This document shows, piece after piece, positions 33,335 through 41,627 of a DNA stretch of 64,000 bases. The position numbers and the translations under genes are program-made. Origin of the DNA: Georgenia soli. GTDB lineage: Bacteria; Actinomycetota; Actinomycetes; Actinomycetales; Actinomycetaceae. Positions within the stretch are counted from its first letter, which is position 1; every line of letters begins with the position of its first letter. The DNA lies in NCBI RefSeq assembly GCF_002563695.1, contig NZ_PDJI01000004.1, positions 1,736,001 through 1,800,000 of the forward strand, given 5' to 3'. Below the pieces are notes generated by a model. The model ran no database searches and was not told the DNA's origin. It saw nothing but the letters and a program-made list of their open reading frames with translations.

Positions 33335-35014
33335 ATGCACGAGCGCGCCGGTACCCCAGCCCTGCCCGAGGACCTCATCGACGTCGGGGAGGTCGTCTCC
33401 GCCTACTACGACCGCACGCCCGACCTCGACGACCCGGCCCAGCAGGTGGTCTTCGGCACGTCCGGGCACCGGGGCTCCAGCCTCGACGGCGCGTTCAACG
33501 AGGCCCACATCGTCGCCACGACGGCCGCGATCGTCGAGTACCGCCGCGCGCAGGGCTACGACGGCGCCCTCTACCTCGGCCGGGACACCCACGCGCTGTC
33601 CGAGCCGGCCTGGCGCACCGCGCTCGAGGTGCTCGCCGCGGCCGGCGTGGATACGCGGATCGACGCCCGCGACTCCTTCACGCCCACCCCGGCGATCTCG
33701 CACGCGATCCTGCGGGACAACGGCGCCGGCACCTCCGGCGGCGTGCGCACCGAGGGCCCGGGACTGGCGGACGGCATCGTCGTCACGCCGTCGCACAACC
33801 CGCCGCGCGACGGCGGCTTCAAGTACAACCCGCCCAACGGCGGGCCCGCGGGCTCGGACGCCACGTCGGCCATCGCCGCCCGGGCGAACGAGATCCTGCG
33901 CGAGGGCTGGGAGGAGGTCGGGCGCATCCCGTTCGAGCGCGCCGTCGCCGCCGACACCACCCGGAAGAACGACTTCATCACCGCCTACGTCGACGACCTC
34001 GTCAACGTCCTGGACCTGGACGCGATCCGCCGGGCCGGCGTGCGCATCGGCGCGGACCCGCTCGGCGGCGCCTCGGTGGAGTACTGGGCCGCGATCGGGG
34101 AGCGCCACGGCCTGGACCTGACGGTGGTCAACCCCGAGGTCGACCCCCGCTGGTCCTTCATGACGCTGGACTGGGACGGCAAGATCCGCATGGACTGCTC
34201 CTCCCCCTACGCGATGGCGTCCCTGCGGGAGAAGATGCGCGGCGACGGCGGAGCCGCCCCCTTCGACGTCGCCACCGGCAACGACGCCGACTCCGACCGG
34301 CACGGCATCGTCACCCCCGACGGCGGGCTGATGAACCCGAACCACTACCTCGCCGTCGCCATCGAGTACCTCTTCTCGCACCGGCCGCACTGGTCGGCCG
34401 AGGCCGCCGTCGGCAAGACCCTGGTCTCCTCCGCGCTGATCGACCGGGTGGCGGCCGGGCTGGGCCGCCGGCTGATCGAGGTGCCGGTGGGCTTCAAGTA
34501 CTTCGTGCCCGGGCTGCTCGACGGCTCCGTCGGCTTCGGCGGGGAGGAGTCCGCCGGTGCGTCGTTCCTGCGCAAGGACGGCACCGTGTGGACCACCGAC
34601 AAGGATGGGATCCTGCTCGCGCTGCTGGCCTCGGAGATCATCGCGGTCACCGGGAAGTCGCCGAGCCAGCTGCACGCCGAGCTGGTGGAGCGCTACGGCG
34701 CCAGCTCGTACGCCCGCATCGACGCCGCCGCCACCAAGGCGCAGAAGGCGAAGCTCGGCAAGCTCCAGCCCGCCGACGTCGCCGCCACGGAGATCGCGGG
34801 CGAGCCCATCGTGGACCGGCTCGTGGACGCGCCCGGCAACGGCGCCGCGATCGGCGGCCTGAAGGTCACCACCTCCAGCGCGTGGTTCGCCGCCCGCCCC
34901 TCCGGCACGGAGGACGTTTACAAGATCTACGCCGAGTCCTTCCAGGGCGACGACCACCTCGCGCAGGTGCAGGCCGAGGCGAAGAAGGTCGTCGACGAGG
35001 CGCTGGCCGAGTAG
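33335..35014 (+). CDS. pgm: Phosphoglucomutase (alpha-D-glucose phosphate-specific)
   Basis: A 559-aa alpha-D-phosphohexomutase interconverting glucose 1- and 6-phosphate. Domain signatures in order: [17 protein letters not shown], the phosphoserine loop [13 protein letters not shown], the metal loop NDADSDRHG, the sugar loop [15 protein letters not shown], and the phosphate-binding [17 protein letters not shown]. Length and layout fit the bacterial Pgm family. ATG at 33335 follows CAGGAT by 6 nt, suggesting a leaderless mRNA. Monocistronic. Confidence 0.97.
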   Translation: MHERAGTPALPEDLIDVGEVVSAYYDRTPDLDDPAQQVVFGTSGHRGSSLDGAFNEAHIVATTAAIVEYRRAQGYDGALYLGRDTHALSEPAWRTALEVLAAAGVDTRIDARDSFTPTPAISHAILRDNGAGTSGGVRTEGPGLADGIVVTPSHNPPRDGGFKYNPPNGGPAGSDATSAIAARANEILREGWEEVGRIPFERAVAADTTRKNDFITAYVDDLVNVLDLDAIRRAGVRIGADPLGGASVEYWAAIGERHGLDLTVVNPEVDPRWSFMTLDWDGKIRMDCSSPYAMASLREKMRGDGGAAPFDVATGNDADSDRHGIVTPDGGLMNPNHYLAVAIEYLFSHRPHWSAEAAVGKTLVSSALIDRVAAGLGRRLIEVPVGFKYFVPGLLDGSVGFGGEESAGASFLRKDGTVWTTDKDGILLALLASEIIAVTGKSPSQLHAELVERYGASSYARIDAAATKAQKAKLGKLQPADVAATEIAGEPIVDRLVDAPGNGAAIGGLKVTTSSAWFAARPSGTEDVYKIYAESFQGDDHLAQVQAEAKKVVDEALAE

Positions 35015-35081
35015 GGCGCCGGCCGGCCCGGTGCACGCCCGGTGCACGCCCGGAGTTGCACCGGGCCGCGGCGAGCCCGGG

Positions 35082-36059
35082 TCAGGCCAGGGCGAGGACC
35101 TCGGACTCCAGGCGGGCGTAGCTCGCCTCCTGGCCGTCGACCATGCCGGTGGCCAGCACCTCGTCGCGCGTCTTCGCGTCCGGGTAGGTGATGACCACGG
35201 TGAGCAGCGTGCCGCCCTCGACCGGGGTGAGCGTCAGCTCGTTGACGGCCCCCTGTCCCTCGACACCGGTCATCCGCTCGGTCGTCACGGCGCGGTGCGG
35301 CGGCATGGACTCCAGCAGCTCACCGGTGAACCCGAACCGGCCCCCGCCGTCCGCCTGCTCCCACTCGAAGCGGTAGACGTCGCCGACCTTGGTCGCGACC
35401 TCGCACACGGGCATCGTCCAGCCGTCGGGCCCGAGCATCCAACGCTGCAGCAGGGCAGGGTCGTGGTGGGCGTCCCACACGAGCTGGAGCGGCCCACGGA
35501 TGACGCGGCTGACCCGGACCTGCGTATCGCCGAGGAACTGCGCCTCGGCCGCGCGCCCGGCGGCGAAGGACGCGAGGTCGGCGACGACGGCGTCCATCTG
35601 CCCCATGGCGGCCGTCATGCCCTCCTGCATGCCCATCTCGACCAGCTTCTGCAGCTCGTCGAGGGAGCCGAACCGGGTGGTCGTGGTCACCCGCGCGCCG
35701 GCGTCGGTCTCGTCGAAGGTGCAGGTCATCCGCATGGTCGGCATCGCCGGGTCCGGTGCGCCGTCGGGACCGGCGAACCCGTCGATCACCTCGAAGGAGC
35801 GCTCCGGCTCGACGGCGACGAACTCCCAGTACCCGCCCGCACGCTCACCGCCCGGGCCGGTCATCCAGTAGCTCGACCGGCCGCCGGGCGCCATGTCGTG
35901 GCGGGCGAACGTGGCCGGCCACCCGGGCGGGCCCCAGAACTTCTCCAGCTGTCGGGGATCGGCGTAGGCGTCCCAGAGCCGGCGGACGGGCACCGGGAAC
36001 TCGGCGACGATGGTCATCGTGAGGGCGTCGAGGTCCTTCTCGACGGAGCTGATGGGCAT
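35082..36059 (-). CDS. Tandem SRPBCC (AHSA1-like) domain protein
   Basis: A 325-aa protein with two AHSA1-type SRPBCC domains: about residues 10-160 (FPVPVRRLWDAYADPRQLEK, FWGPPGWPATFARHDMAPGG) and about 175-320 (IRGPLQLVWDAHHDPALLQR, WMLGPDGWTMPVCEVATKVG). Single-domain forms are often paired with ArsR repressors. ATG at 36059, 22 nt after the ArsR stop, so the two form an operon under the ArsR operator. Ligand unknown; often linked to stress or small hydrophobic molecules. Confidence 0.9.
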   Translation of the reverse strand: MPISSVEKDLDALTMTIVAEFPVPVRRLWDAYADPRQLEKFWGPPGWPATFARHDMAPGGRSSYWMTGPGGERAGGYWEFVAVEPERSFEVIDGFAGPDGAPDPAMPTMRMTCTFDETDAGARVTTTTRFGSLDELQKLVEMGMQEGMTAAMGQMDAVVADLASFAAGRAAEAQFLGDTQVRVSRVIRGPLQLVWDAHHDPALLQRWMLGPDGWTMPVCEVATKVGDVYRFEWEQADGGGRFGFTGELLESMPPHRAVTTERMTGVEGQGAVNELTLTPVEGGTLLTVVITYPDAKTRDEVLATGMVDGQEASYARLESEVLALA

Positions 36060-36081
36060 GGCTGCGCCTTCCTGAAGCGGA

Positions 36082-36429
36082 TCACTCGTCGGTGAGGAGC
36101 GCGTCGAGCCGGTCGACCCGTCCGCGCCAGATCTGCTCGTACTGGTCCAGCAGGGTCTGCGCCCTGCGAAGGGTGTCGGGGTTCCCGCGCACGAATCTCT
36201 CGCGTCCCTGCCGGTGCTTGGTCACGAGGCCGGCCCCTTCCAGGACCGCGACGTGCTTCTGCACCGCCGCGAACGACATGTCGTAGGCGGCGGCGAGCTG
36301 CGTCACGCTCGCCTCCCCGCGGAGGGTGCGGCGGACGATGTCGCGCCGGGTCGCGTCGGCGAGCGCCCGGAAGATCCGGTCGATCTCGTCGTCGTCGAGC
36401 GCGAGCCGCTCGCTGCCACGTACAACCAT
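36082..36429 (-). CDS. ArsR-family transcriptional repressor
   Basis: A 115-aa winged-helix regulator: IFRALADATRRDIVRRTLRG, then the HTH VTQLAAAYDMSFAAVQKHVA and the wing VTKHRQGRERFVRG. It lacks the cysteine metal sites of arsenic or zinc sensors, like other ArsR proteins paired with AHSA1 genes. The ATG at 36429 lies inside a perfect inverted repeat and 8 nt after the -10 box, so the mRNA is essentially leaderless and the gene is probably autorepressed. Confidence 0.93.
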   Translation of the reverse strand: MVVRGSERLALDDDEIDRIFRALADATRRDIVRRTLRGEASVTQLAAAYDMSFAAVQKHVAVLEGAGLVTKHRQGRERFVRGNPDTLRRAQTLLDQYEQIWRGRVDRLDALLTDE

Positions 36430-36441
36430 TTGGTTGTACGT
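36418..36441. promoter_or_regulatory. ArsR operator overlapping the start codon
   Basis: Perfect inverted repeat with 11-bp arms ACGTACAACCA and TGGTTGTACGT around a 2-nt centre. It covers the ATG of arsR and part of its -10 box, so the bound repressor would block polymerase directly. Confidence 0.85.
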
Positions 36442-36466
36442 TAGGCGCGTCGCACCCCGCCGTCAA
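36438..36466 (-). promoter_or_regulatory. Promoter of arsR-AHSA1 operon
   Basis: On the minus strand: TTGACG (36461-36466), a 17-bp spacer and TAACGT (36438-36443). The start codon follows 8 nt later. Confidence 0.8.
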
Positions 36467-36497
36467 GTGCCTGCCGCACCTCGCGCCGGCGGCGCGC

Positions 36498-36704
36498 TCA
36501 CTCGTTCGGCATGAGGATCCACAGGATCGGGTAGACCACGAGCGGGCTGCCCGGCAGGACGAACAGCAGCACGAGGAACAGCACCCGCGCGACCCACGGG
36601 TCCAGGCCGAACCGTCGGCCGAGGCCGGCGCAGACGCCGCCGAGAATCCGATCGTTCCTCGGGCGGACGAGGCCCTGGGAGCGGAGCGAGTCGTGCACGT
36701 TCAT
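36498..36704 (-). CDS. PspC-domain small membrane protein
   Basis: A 68-aa PspC-domain protein: basic head LVRPRNDRILGGVCAGLGRR, then RFGLDPWVARVLFLVLLFVL and a second membrane segment ending ILWILMPNE. Short PspC proteins sense or respond to envelope stress in actinobacteria. ATG at 36704 with AAGGACC upstream. It follows no obvious partner gene. Confidence 0.92.
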   Translation of the reverse strand: MNVHDSLRSQGLVRPRNDRILGGVCAGLGRRFGLDPWVARVLFLVLLFVLPGSPLVVYPILWILMPNE

Positions 36705-36861
36705 GGTGGTCCTTCCGGTCGGAGTGCTTCATCCACCACGGTGCCCGAACCTCCGGCTGCGCACATCGGGGATGACCCTTGCCCCGCCCCTGATTCAGAC
36801 AGGGTGACCTCCGGGCTCCGACGCGGCCGGTAGCGTCGATCCGACACCGAGAGGGAGACCC

Positions 36862-37194
36862 ATGCCGCTACGTTCCGTCCTGCTCTTCGCGATCGCCGCC
36901 CTCTTCGAGATCGGCGGTGCCTGGCTCGTCTGGCAGGGCGTGCGCGAGAACAGAGGCTGGATCTGGGTCGGCGCCGGAGCCATCGCGCTCGGCCTCTACG
37001 GGTTCGTGGCCACCCTCCAGCCGGAGGCGCACTTCGGCCGCATCCTCGCGGCCTACGGTGGCGTGTTCGTCGCCGGTTCGCTCGCCTGGGGCGTGCTGGT
37101 CGACGGCTTCCGCCCCGACCGCTGGGACGTCGTCGGCGCGCTCCTCTGCCTGGCCGGCGTCGCCGTCATCATGTACGCGCCCCGGCCGGCGTGA
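36862..37194 (+). CDS. YnfA (UPF0060) family membrane protein
   Basis: A 110-aa protein with four TM helices of the YnfA family, small multidrug resistance-like membrane proteins. Signatures: [20 protein letters not shown] and [19 protein letters not shown], ending with [20 protein letters not shown]. Transport function is unproven. ATG at 36862 with GAGAGGGAG upstream; TAGCGT at 36831-36836 is a plausible -10. It ends 6 nt from the convergent LLM gene. Confidence 0.94.
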   Translation: MPLRSVLLFAIAALFEIGGAWLVWQGVRENRGWIWVGAGAIALGLYGFVATLQPEAHFGRILAAYGGVFVAGSLAWGVLVDGFRPDRWDVVGALLCLAGVAVIMYAPRPA

Positions 37195-37200
37195 GAGCCC

Positions 37201-38232
37201 TCAGCCGACGGCCGCCCGCACGAGGGGCGTGATCTCACCGGCGAACCGCTCCAGCGACTCCTCGACCATGTGCCTAGGCATGCCGCCGAAGTCGATCTGG
37301 CCGAGGAAGCGGTCGACGCCGAGCAGCTCGTGCAGGTCGAGGATCTTCGCGGCCACATGCTCGGGCCCGCCCAGCATGAGCGAGCCGCCCCGCTCGGACA
37401 GGTCGTCCATCTGGCCGCGGCTGACGTCCCAGCCGCCCGCGCGTCCGGCCCCGGCGGAGAGGTGGCGGCGGTAGAACGGGTAGGCGTCCTCGCGGGCCGG
37501 CGCCGTGGCGGCCCCGACGTACAGCTGCGCGGCGAGGGCCACCCGGAGCGTCGCCGGGTCGTGGCCGGCCTGCTCGCCGGCGAGACGGTAGGTGTCGACC
37601 AGGCGCCGGGCGTTGTCGAGGGTGCCGCCCACGAAGCCCAGCATCATCGGCAGACCGAGGTCGCCCGCGCGCAGCGCGCTGGTCGGCGAGCCACCCACAC
37701 CGACCCATACCGGGAGCCGGTCGGCCCAGGGGCGCGGGGGCACCTCGGCCTCCAGCAGGTCCGGCCGAGACGATCCCGCCCACGTGACGCGCTCCTGGTC
37801 CCGGCACCGCAGCAGGAGGTCGAGCTTCTCGGCGTAGACCTCGTCGAGCCGGTCCGGGTCCACCCCGAAGAGGCGGAGCGGCTCCGCGAAGGCGCTGCGC
37901 CCGGCGACGATCTCGCAGCGGCCCTGGCTCAGCAGGTCCAGCGTGGCGAAGTCCTGGTACACGCGCACCGGGTCCAGCGCGGTCAGCACGGTGGCCGTCG
38001 AGGCCAGGCGCACCCGCCCGGTCGCCTGCGCCACCGCCGCGAGCACCACGGCGGGTGACGAGACGGCGAAGTCGTGGCTGTGGTGCTCGCCGACACCGAA
38101 GACATCCAGCCCGAGCCGGTCGGCGAGCGTTCCGTAAGACACCACCTCGTCCAGCCGCTCGCCCGGCGTCGGACGGGGTCCGCCGTCGACGGCCGGGTGG
38201 ATGTCGGCGAGGGAGAAGACACCGAGCTCCAT
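37201..38232 (-). CDS. LLM class flavin-dependent oxidoreductase (luciferase-like)
   Basis: A 343-aa bacterial luciferase-like monooxygenase with a TIM-barrel pattern: DVFGVGEHHSHDFAVSSPAV, the FMN-site region CEIVAGRSAFAEPLRLFG, and PVWVGVGGSPTSALRAGDLG. Family members use FMN or F420; this one looks FMN-type. Substrate unknown. ATG 38232 begins MELGVFSLADIHP; GTG 38250 is an alternative. Monocistronic. Confidence 0.9.
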   Translation of the reverse strand: MELGVFSLADIHPAVDGGPRPTPGERLDEVVSYGTLADRLGLDVFGVGEHHSHDFAVSSPAVVLAAVAQATGRVRLASTATVLTALDPVRVYQDFATLDLLSQGRCEIVAGRSAFAEPLRLFGVDPDRLDEVYAEKLDLLLRCRDQERVTWAGSSRPDLLEAEVPPRPWADRLPVWVGVGGSPTSALRAGDLGLPMMLGFVGGTLDNARRLVDTYRLAGEQAGHDPATLRVALAAQLYVGAATAPAREDAYPFYRRHLSAGAGRAGGWDVSRGQMDDLSERGGSLMLGGPEHVAAKILDLHELLGVDRFLGQIDFGGMPRHMVEESLERFAGEITPLVRAAVG

Positions 38233-38342
38233 GGACGGCTCCGTTCTCACTGCGGCCGGGGCCCCTGCCCCTCAGCCAGTATCGGAGCGTCCGGGCGCCC
38301 GTCCCTGGGTACCAAGGCCCTTGCCCGCGGCACTGCGTCAGC

Positions 38343-38915
38343 TCAGTCGATGATCTCCCGGACGACCCGCGCCGGGTTGCCCACGGCGACGACGTTCGCG
38401 GGCAGGTCCTTGGTGACGACGGCGCCCGCCCCGACCACCGTGTTCTCCCCGATGGTGACGCCCGGGCACACGATGACGCCGCCGCCGAGCCAGACGTTGT
38501 CCCCGATGGTGATCGGCTCCGCCGCCTCCCACTTCTCGCGCCGCGGGCCCGGCTCGACCGGGTGCGTCGGCGTGAGCAGCTGGACGTTCGGGCCGATCTG
38601 CACGTCGTCGCCGATGACGATCCGTGCCACGTCGAGCGCCACGAGCCCGAAGTTGGCGAAGGTCCGCGCCCCGACGCTGATCTGCCTGCCGTAGTCGACG
38701 TAGAACGGCGGACGGATCTCCGTGCCCTTGCCGACCGAGCCGAGCAGCTCCTCCAGCAGCCGACGGCGGAGCGGCCCCTGCCGCACGGAGGTCGCGTTGT
38801 AGGCGTCCATCAGGTCCAGGGCACGCTGGTTCTCCTCGGCCAGCACGGGGTCGTCGGCGATGTAGAGGTCTCCGGCGAGCATCCGCTCGCGCATGGTCCT
38901 GGTGTCTTCCGTCAT
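38343..38915 (-). CDS. Maltose/galactoside O-acetyltransferase family protein
   Basis: A 190-aa left-handed beta-helix acetyltransferase. N-terminal MRERMLAGDLYIADDPVLAE is the maltose acetyltransferase cap; then FYVDYGRQISVGARTFANFG, the catalytic-His segment LLTPTHPVEPGPRR, and hexapeptide repeats to the end. It transfers acetyl from acetyl-CoA to a sugar. ATG at 38915 follows TACGTT by 7 nt (leaderless type). Monocistronic. Confidence 0.94.
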   Translation of the reverse strand: MTEDTRTMRERMLAGDLYIADDPVLAEENQRALDLMDAYNATSVRQGPLRRRLLEELLGSVGKGTEIRPPFYVDYGRQISVGARTFANFGLVALDVARIVIGDDVQIGPNVQLLTPTHPVEPGPRREKWEAAEPITIGDNVWLGGGVIVCPGVTIGENTVVGAGAVVTKDLPANVVAVGNPARVVREIID

Positions 38916-38982
38916 AGCTGGCAACGTACCGGCGGGCGTCGGCGCACCGCGCGGCGGCCCGGTGACTCTCGCCGTCGTCGGC

Positions 38983-39927
38983 TCAGCTTCCCTCGAAGAA
39001 CTCGAGCACACGCTCGAGGAAGGCTTCCGGCTTCTCCTCGGGGAGGTAGTAGCCGGTGCCGGGGATGTGCGCCCACGAGATCTCGTCGACGTGGTCCTCG
39101 TACCCGGCGAAGATCTCGGGGATCCCGCTGGGCTGGTGACCGACGTAGAGAACCTTTCCGTAGATGCCCAGAGTCGGCGTGCGGAGCCGGGCGCCGCGAT
39201 AGTCGCCCGCGACGCTGCGACGCGCCTCGTCCACCGCGAGGCTGCGGTACAGCGCTGCGGTCCCGCGGGCACGAACCGGGTCACGGAGCCGGCCGAGGAA
39301 CATGTCGAGATCCTGCTCCGACCAGACGTCGGGATCGGAGGTGTCGCCGGTCATCAGGTGACGCGGGAACCACTGCCCGCCTGCGCGCAGGAGCCAGGGC
39401 CCCAGCACCGGCGCGGCACTGAGGAACATGGGCCACACCTTCCACACGTACAGCAGCATCCGGGGCGACAGGTCCGGGAAGGGGTGCGGCGCCGCGACGG
39501 CCACGTACTTCCGTACCCGCTCGGGGTGGGCCAGGCACAGGCGGTAGCCCAGGATGCCGCCCAGGTCGTGCCCCACCAGGTGGAGCGTGTCCACCCCGAG
39601 CGCGTCGAGCAGGGCGACGACGTCGGCCAGGAGCTGGTCGGCCTCGTACCCGTCGGCCGGGGCGTCAGTCCACCCCGCTCCCCGGAGGTCGGGGCAGAGG
39701 ACGCGATAGTGCGCGGCGAGACTGGGCAGCACCTTGCGCCACGACCACCAGTGCTGCGGGTAGCCGTGGAGCAGGAGGAGTGGGTCGCCGGCGCCCGCCT
39801 CGGCGACGTGCATGCGGAGCCCGGGCAGGTCGACGAAGCGGTGCTCCACGCCTTCCAGCTCCGGGAGCCCGGGGCCCTCCGGTCCGGTCCTGGCTGCGAC
39901 GCCTCTCGGGCGCCTGGTGCGCTCCAT
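38983..39927 (-). CDS. Alpha/beta hydrolase, epoxide hydrolase-like
   Basis: A 314-aa alpha/beta hydrolase. The oxyanion motif LLLLHGYPQHWWSW and the nucleophile elbow VGHDLGGILGYRL carry Asp, as in epoxide hydrolases and haloalkane dehalogenases. The cap region has DMFLGRLRDPVRARGTAALY, and HIPGTGYYLPEEKPEAF gives a shifted catalytic end in which Gly-Tyr stands where GH is usual. The missing His at this point is worth checking. ATG 39927 follows TAGCGT by 6 nt (leaderless). Divergent from the TetR gene, which probably controls it. Confidence 0.88.
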   Translation of the reverse strand: MERTRRPRGVAARTGPEGPGLPELEGVEHRFVDLPGLRMHVAEAGAGDPLLLLHGYPQHWWSWRKVLPSLAAHYRVLCPDLRGAGWTDAPADGYEADQLLADVVALLDALGVDTLHLVGHDLGGILGYRLCLAHPERVRKYVAVAAPHPFPDLSPRMLLYVWKVWPMFLSAAPVLGPWLLRAGGQWFPRHLMTGDTSDPDVWSEQDLDMFLGRLRDPVRARGTAALYRSLAVDEARRSVAGDYRGARLRTPTLGIYGKVLYVGHQPSGIPEIFAGYEDHVDEISWAHIPGTGYYLPEEKPEAFLERVLEFFEGS

Positions 39928-39947
39928 AACGTGACGCTACTACTTGC

Positions 39948-39965
39948 GTAGTGCCGTGTCACTAC
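39948..39965. promoter_or_regulatory. TetR operator candidate in the divergent promoter
   Basis: Inverted repeat GTAGTG-N6-CACTAC centred in the 54-bp gap between the two divergent start codons, just upstream of the TetR -10 box TATAGT (39969-39974). A second smaller repeat ACTAC-TTGC-GTAGT (39939-39952) overlaps the hydrolase promoter. Confidence 0.55.
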
Positions 39966-39981
39966 TCCTATAGTTACCGAC

Positions 39982-40527
39982 ATGACCCCGACGAAAGCAC
40001 GTGCCGTGGACGCTGCGGTCGAGCTCCTCAGCACCGAGGGGCTCCGGTCGCTGACCCACGCCCGCGTCGACCGGCAGGCCGGCCTGCCGAACGGGTCCAC
40101 GTCCAACTACTTCCGCACCCGCAGGGCGCTCGTCACGGGCGTGGCCGAGCGCATCCTCGAGCTGGAGCAGGCGGAGGTCGGTGCCGCGTTCGCGCAGCCC
40201 GCCTCCGCCGCCGAGTTCGTCGACGGACTGTGCGACCTGTTCGACTACCTCAGCCGCACGCGACGCACCCAGACGACCGCCCGGCTCGTGCTGTTCATGG
40301 AAGCCAGCCACGACGTCGACCTCAGGGACGCGCTGTCCGCGGCCCGACGAGGCATGGTCAGCTCCGCCGTCGTCGCGATGGCGTCGCTCGGTGCGAGGGA
40401 CCCCGAGGTGGCGGCGGCCGGCATCGCCGCCTGCTTCGAGGGCCTGCTTCTCCACAGCATCGCCCGGCACGACGACGCCGACCCACGGCCGGTCCTCGAG
40501 CTGGTCGTCCGAGGGGCGTTGGCCTGA
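39982..40527 (+). CDS. TetR-family transcriptional regulator
   Basis: A 181-aa TetR regulator. HTH: KARAVDAAVELLSTEGLRSL and ARVDRQAGLPNGSTSNYFRT; the rest is a helical ligand domain (VDGLCDLFDYLSRTRRTQTT). ATG 39982 lies 7 nt after TATAGT, so the message is leaderless. It shares a 54-bp promoter region with the divergent alpha/beta hydrolase, the expected target. Ligand unknown. Confidence 0.93.
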   Translation: MTPTKARAVDAAVELLSTEGLRSLTHARVDRQAGLPNGSTSNYFRTRRALVTGVAERILELEQAEVGAAFAQPASAAEFVDGLCDLFDYLSRTRRTQTTARLVLFMEASHDVDLRDALSAARRGMVSSAVVAMASLGARDPEVAAAGIAACFEGLLLHSIARHDDADPRPVLELVVRGALA

Positions 40528-40599
40528 CGTCCGGCGCACCGGAGGGAACGCCCTCCGGAAAGCCTCACCACGCCGTCGGCACCGGTGGGACAGTGGCTC

Positions 40600-41022
40600 A
40601 TGGCACGGCTCAACGACGCGGCCCGGCAGCTGATCGAGTCCGGGGCGCTCGGACATCTGGTGACCGTCAACGCCGACGGCTCGCCCCAGGTGAGCGTGGT
40701 GTGGGTCGGCGTCGAGGGTGACGAGCTGGTCACCGCCCACCTCATGGCCGGGCAGCGCAAGCTGGCCAACGTCCGGCGCGATCCGCGCGTGGCCCTGTCG
40801 TTCGAGGGCACTGCCACGAACCCGGTCGGGATGCGCGACCATCTCGTCGTCCACGGCCGGGCGCGGGTCGTCGAGGGCGGCGCCCCCAAGCTGCTCCACC
40901 GCCTCGCCCAGACGTACGTCGGCCCCGGGACGACGTTCCCGCCGATGCCGGACCCGCCGCCCGGGTTCGTCCTGCACGTCGCCGTGACGCGCGTCGGCGG
41001 GATGGGCCCCTGGTTCGACTGA
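40600..41022 (+). CDS. PPOX-class F420-dependent oxidoreductase
   Basis: A 140-aa split-barrel flavin/deazaflavin reductase-like protein: LNDAARQLIESGALGHLVTV, NADGSPQVSVVWVGVEGDEL, RKLANVRRDPRVALSFEG. This is the pattern of F420-binding pyridoxamine oxidase-like proteins in actinobacteria. It probably reduces a small cofactor or metabolite using F420H2; no substrate is indicated. ATG at 40600; a longer start at 40585 lacks support. Confidence 0.9.
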   Translation: MARLNDAARQLIESGALGHLVTVNADGSPQVSVVWVGVEGDELVTAHLMAGQRKLANVRRDPRVALSFEGTATNPVGMRDHLVVHGRARVVEGGAPKLLHRLAQTYVGPGTTFPPMPDPPPGFVLHVAVTRVGGMGPWFD

Positions 41023-41066
41023 CGAGCTCTGTCGCACCCACGACGCCGCCATGCTCCCGCGCCGGC

Positions 41067-41114
41067 GACCGGGCGGGGACGCCGCCGACCGGGCGGGGAC
41101 GACCGGGCGGGGAC
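41067..41114. repeat. 14-bp repeats, intergenic
   Basis: Three copies of GACCGGGCGGGGAC (41067-41080, 41087-41100, 41101-41114), between the PPOX gene and the convergent WXG100 gene. Confidence 0.9.
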
Positions 41115-41157
41115 CGACCTCACCGCGCGGGTGGCCAGGGCGGTCCCGGCCGGTCTG

Positions 41158-41448
41158 TCAGATGCCGGCGGCGAGCTGGGAGTCGGTGTCGGCCAGCGCC
41201 TGGGCCGCGTTGACGAGGTACTGCGAGAGGTCCTGCAGCCCCTCGATCGTCGACTGCGCACCCGTGGTGAACTGCTGGTAGGACTCGTTGAACCGCACCG
41301 AGGCCTGGTCCGTGACGAACCCGGACTCCACCAGCCCCTGGATCTGCGCCTGCAACCGGTTCAGGTCCGCGACGATCTGGTCCTTGGCGGTGACCAGGTT
41401 GTTGGCCTCACGCTGCATCTCGTCATAGGAGACGTTGATGTTCGACAT
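41158..41448 (-). CDS. WXG100-family (ESX) protein lacking the WXG motif
   Basis: A 96-aa helical hairpin protein of WXG100/EsxA size: VSYDEMQREANNLVTAKDQI, then the turn and FNESYQQFTTGAQSTIEGLQ. At the turn the sequence is SGFVTDQAS (residues 42-50), so Trp-X-Gly is replaced by Phe-Val-Thr. Members are secreted by type VII systems in pairs; no partner or ESX gene is in this window. ATG at 41448; monocistronic. A clear C-terminal YxxxD/E signal is not seen. Confidence 0.85.
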   Translation of the reverse strand: MSNINVSYDEMQREANNLVTAKDQIVADLNRLQAQIQGLVESGFVTDQASVRFNESYQQFTTGAQSTIEGLQDLSQYLVNAAQALADTDSQLAAGI

Positions 41449-41627
41449 CTTGGCGTCACTCCCCCTCGTGGGATCGAGGACCCGCCGCCTGCCGGCGAGA
41501 TCCGCTGGGACCATTCCTACCGGTCCGAAACCGCCCGTGTCCCCCACCAGCCATGGGGACAAGTCCCCCGGGGGACAACTCCCCGGGACGACAACTTCCG
41601 TGCGGCACCCCGCGCCGTGACCCGGCG

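Noticed and set aside
32590..35121. 843-aa plus-strand frame overlapping pgm and rhodanese
   Set aside because: Arginine/proline-rich antisense or off-frame reading of high-GC genes, with no domain; pgm in another frame is unambiguous.
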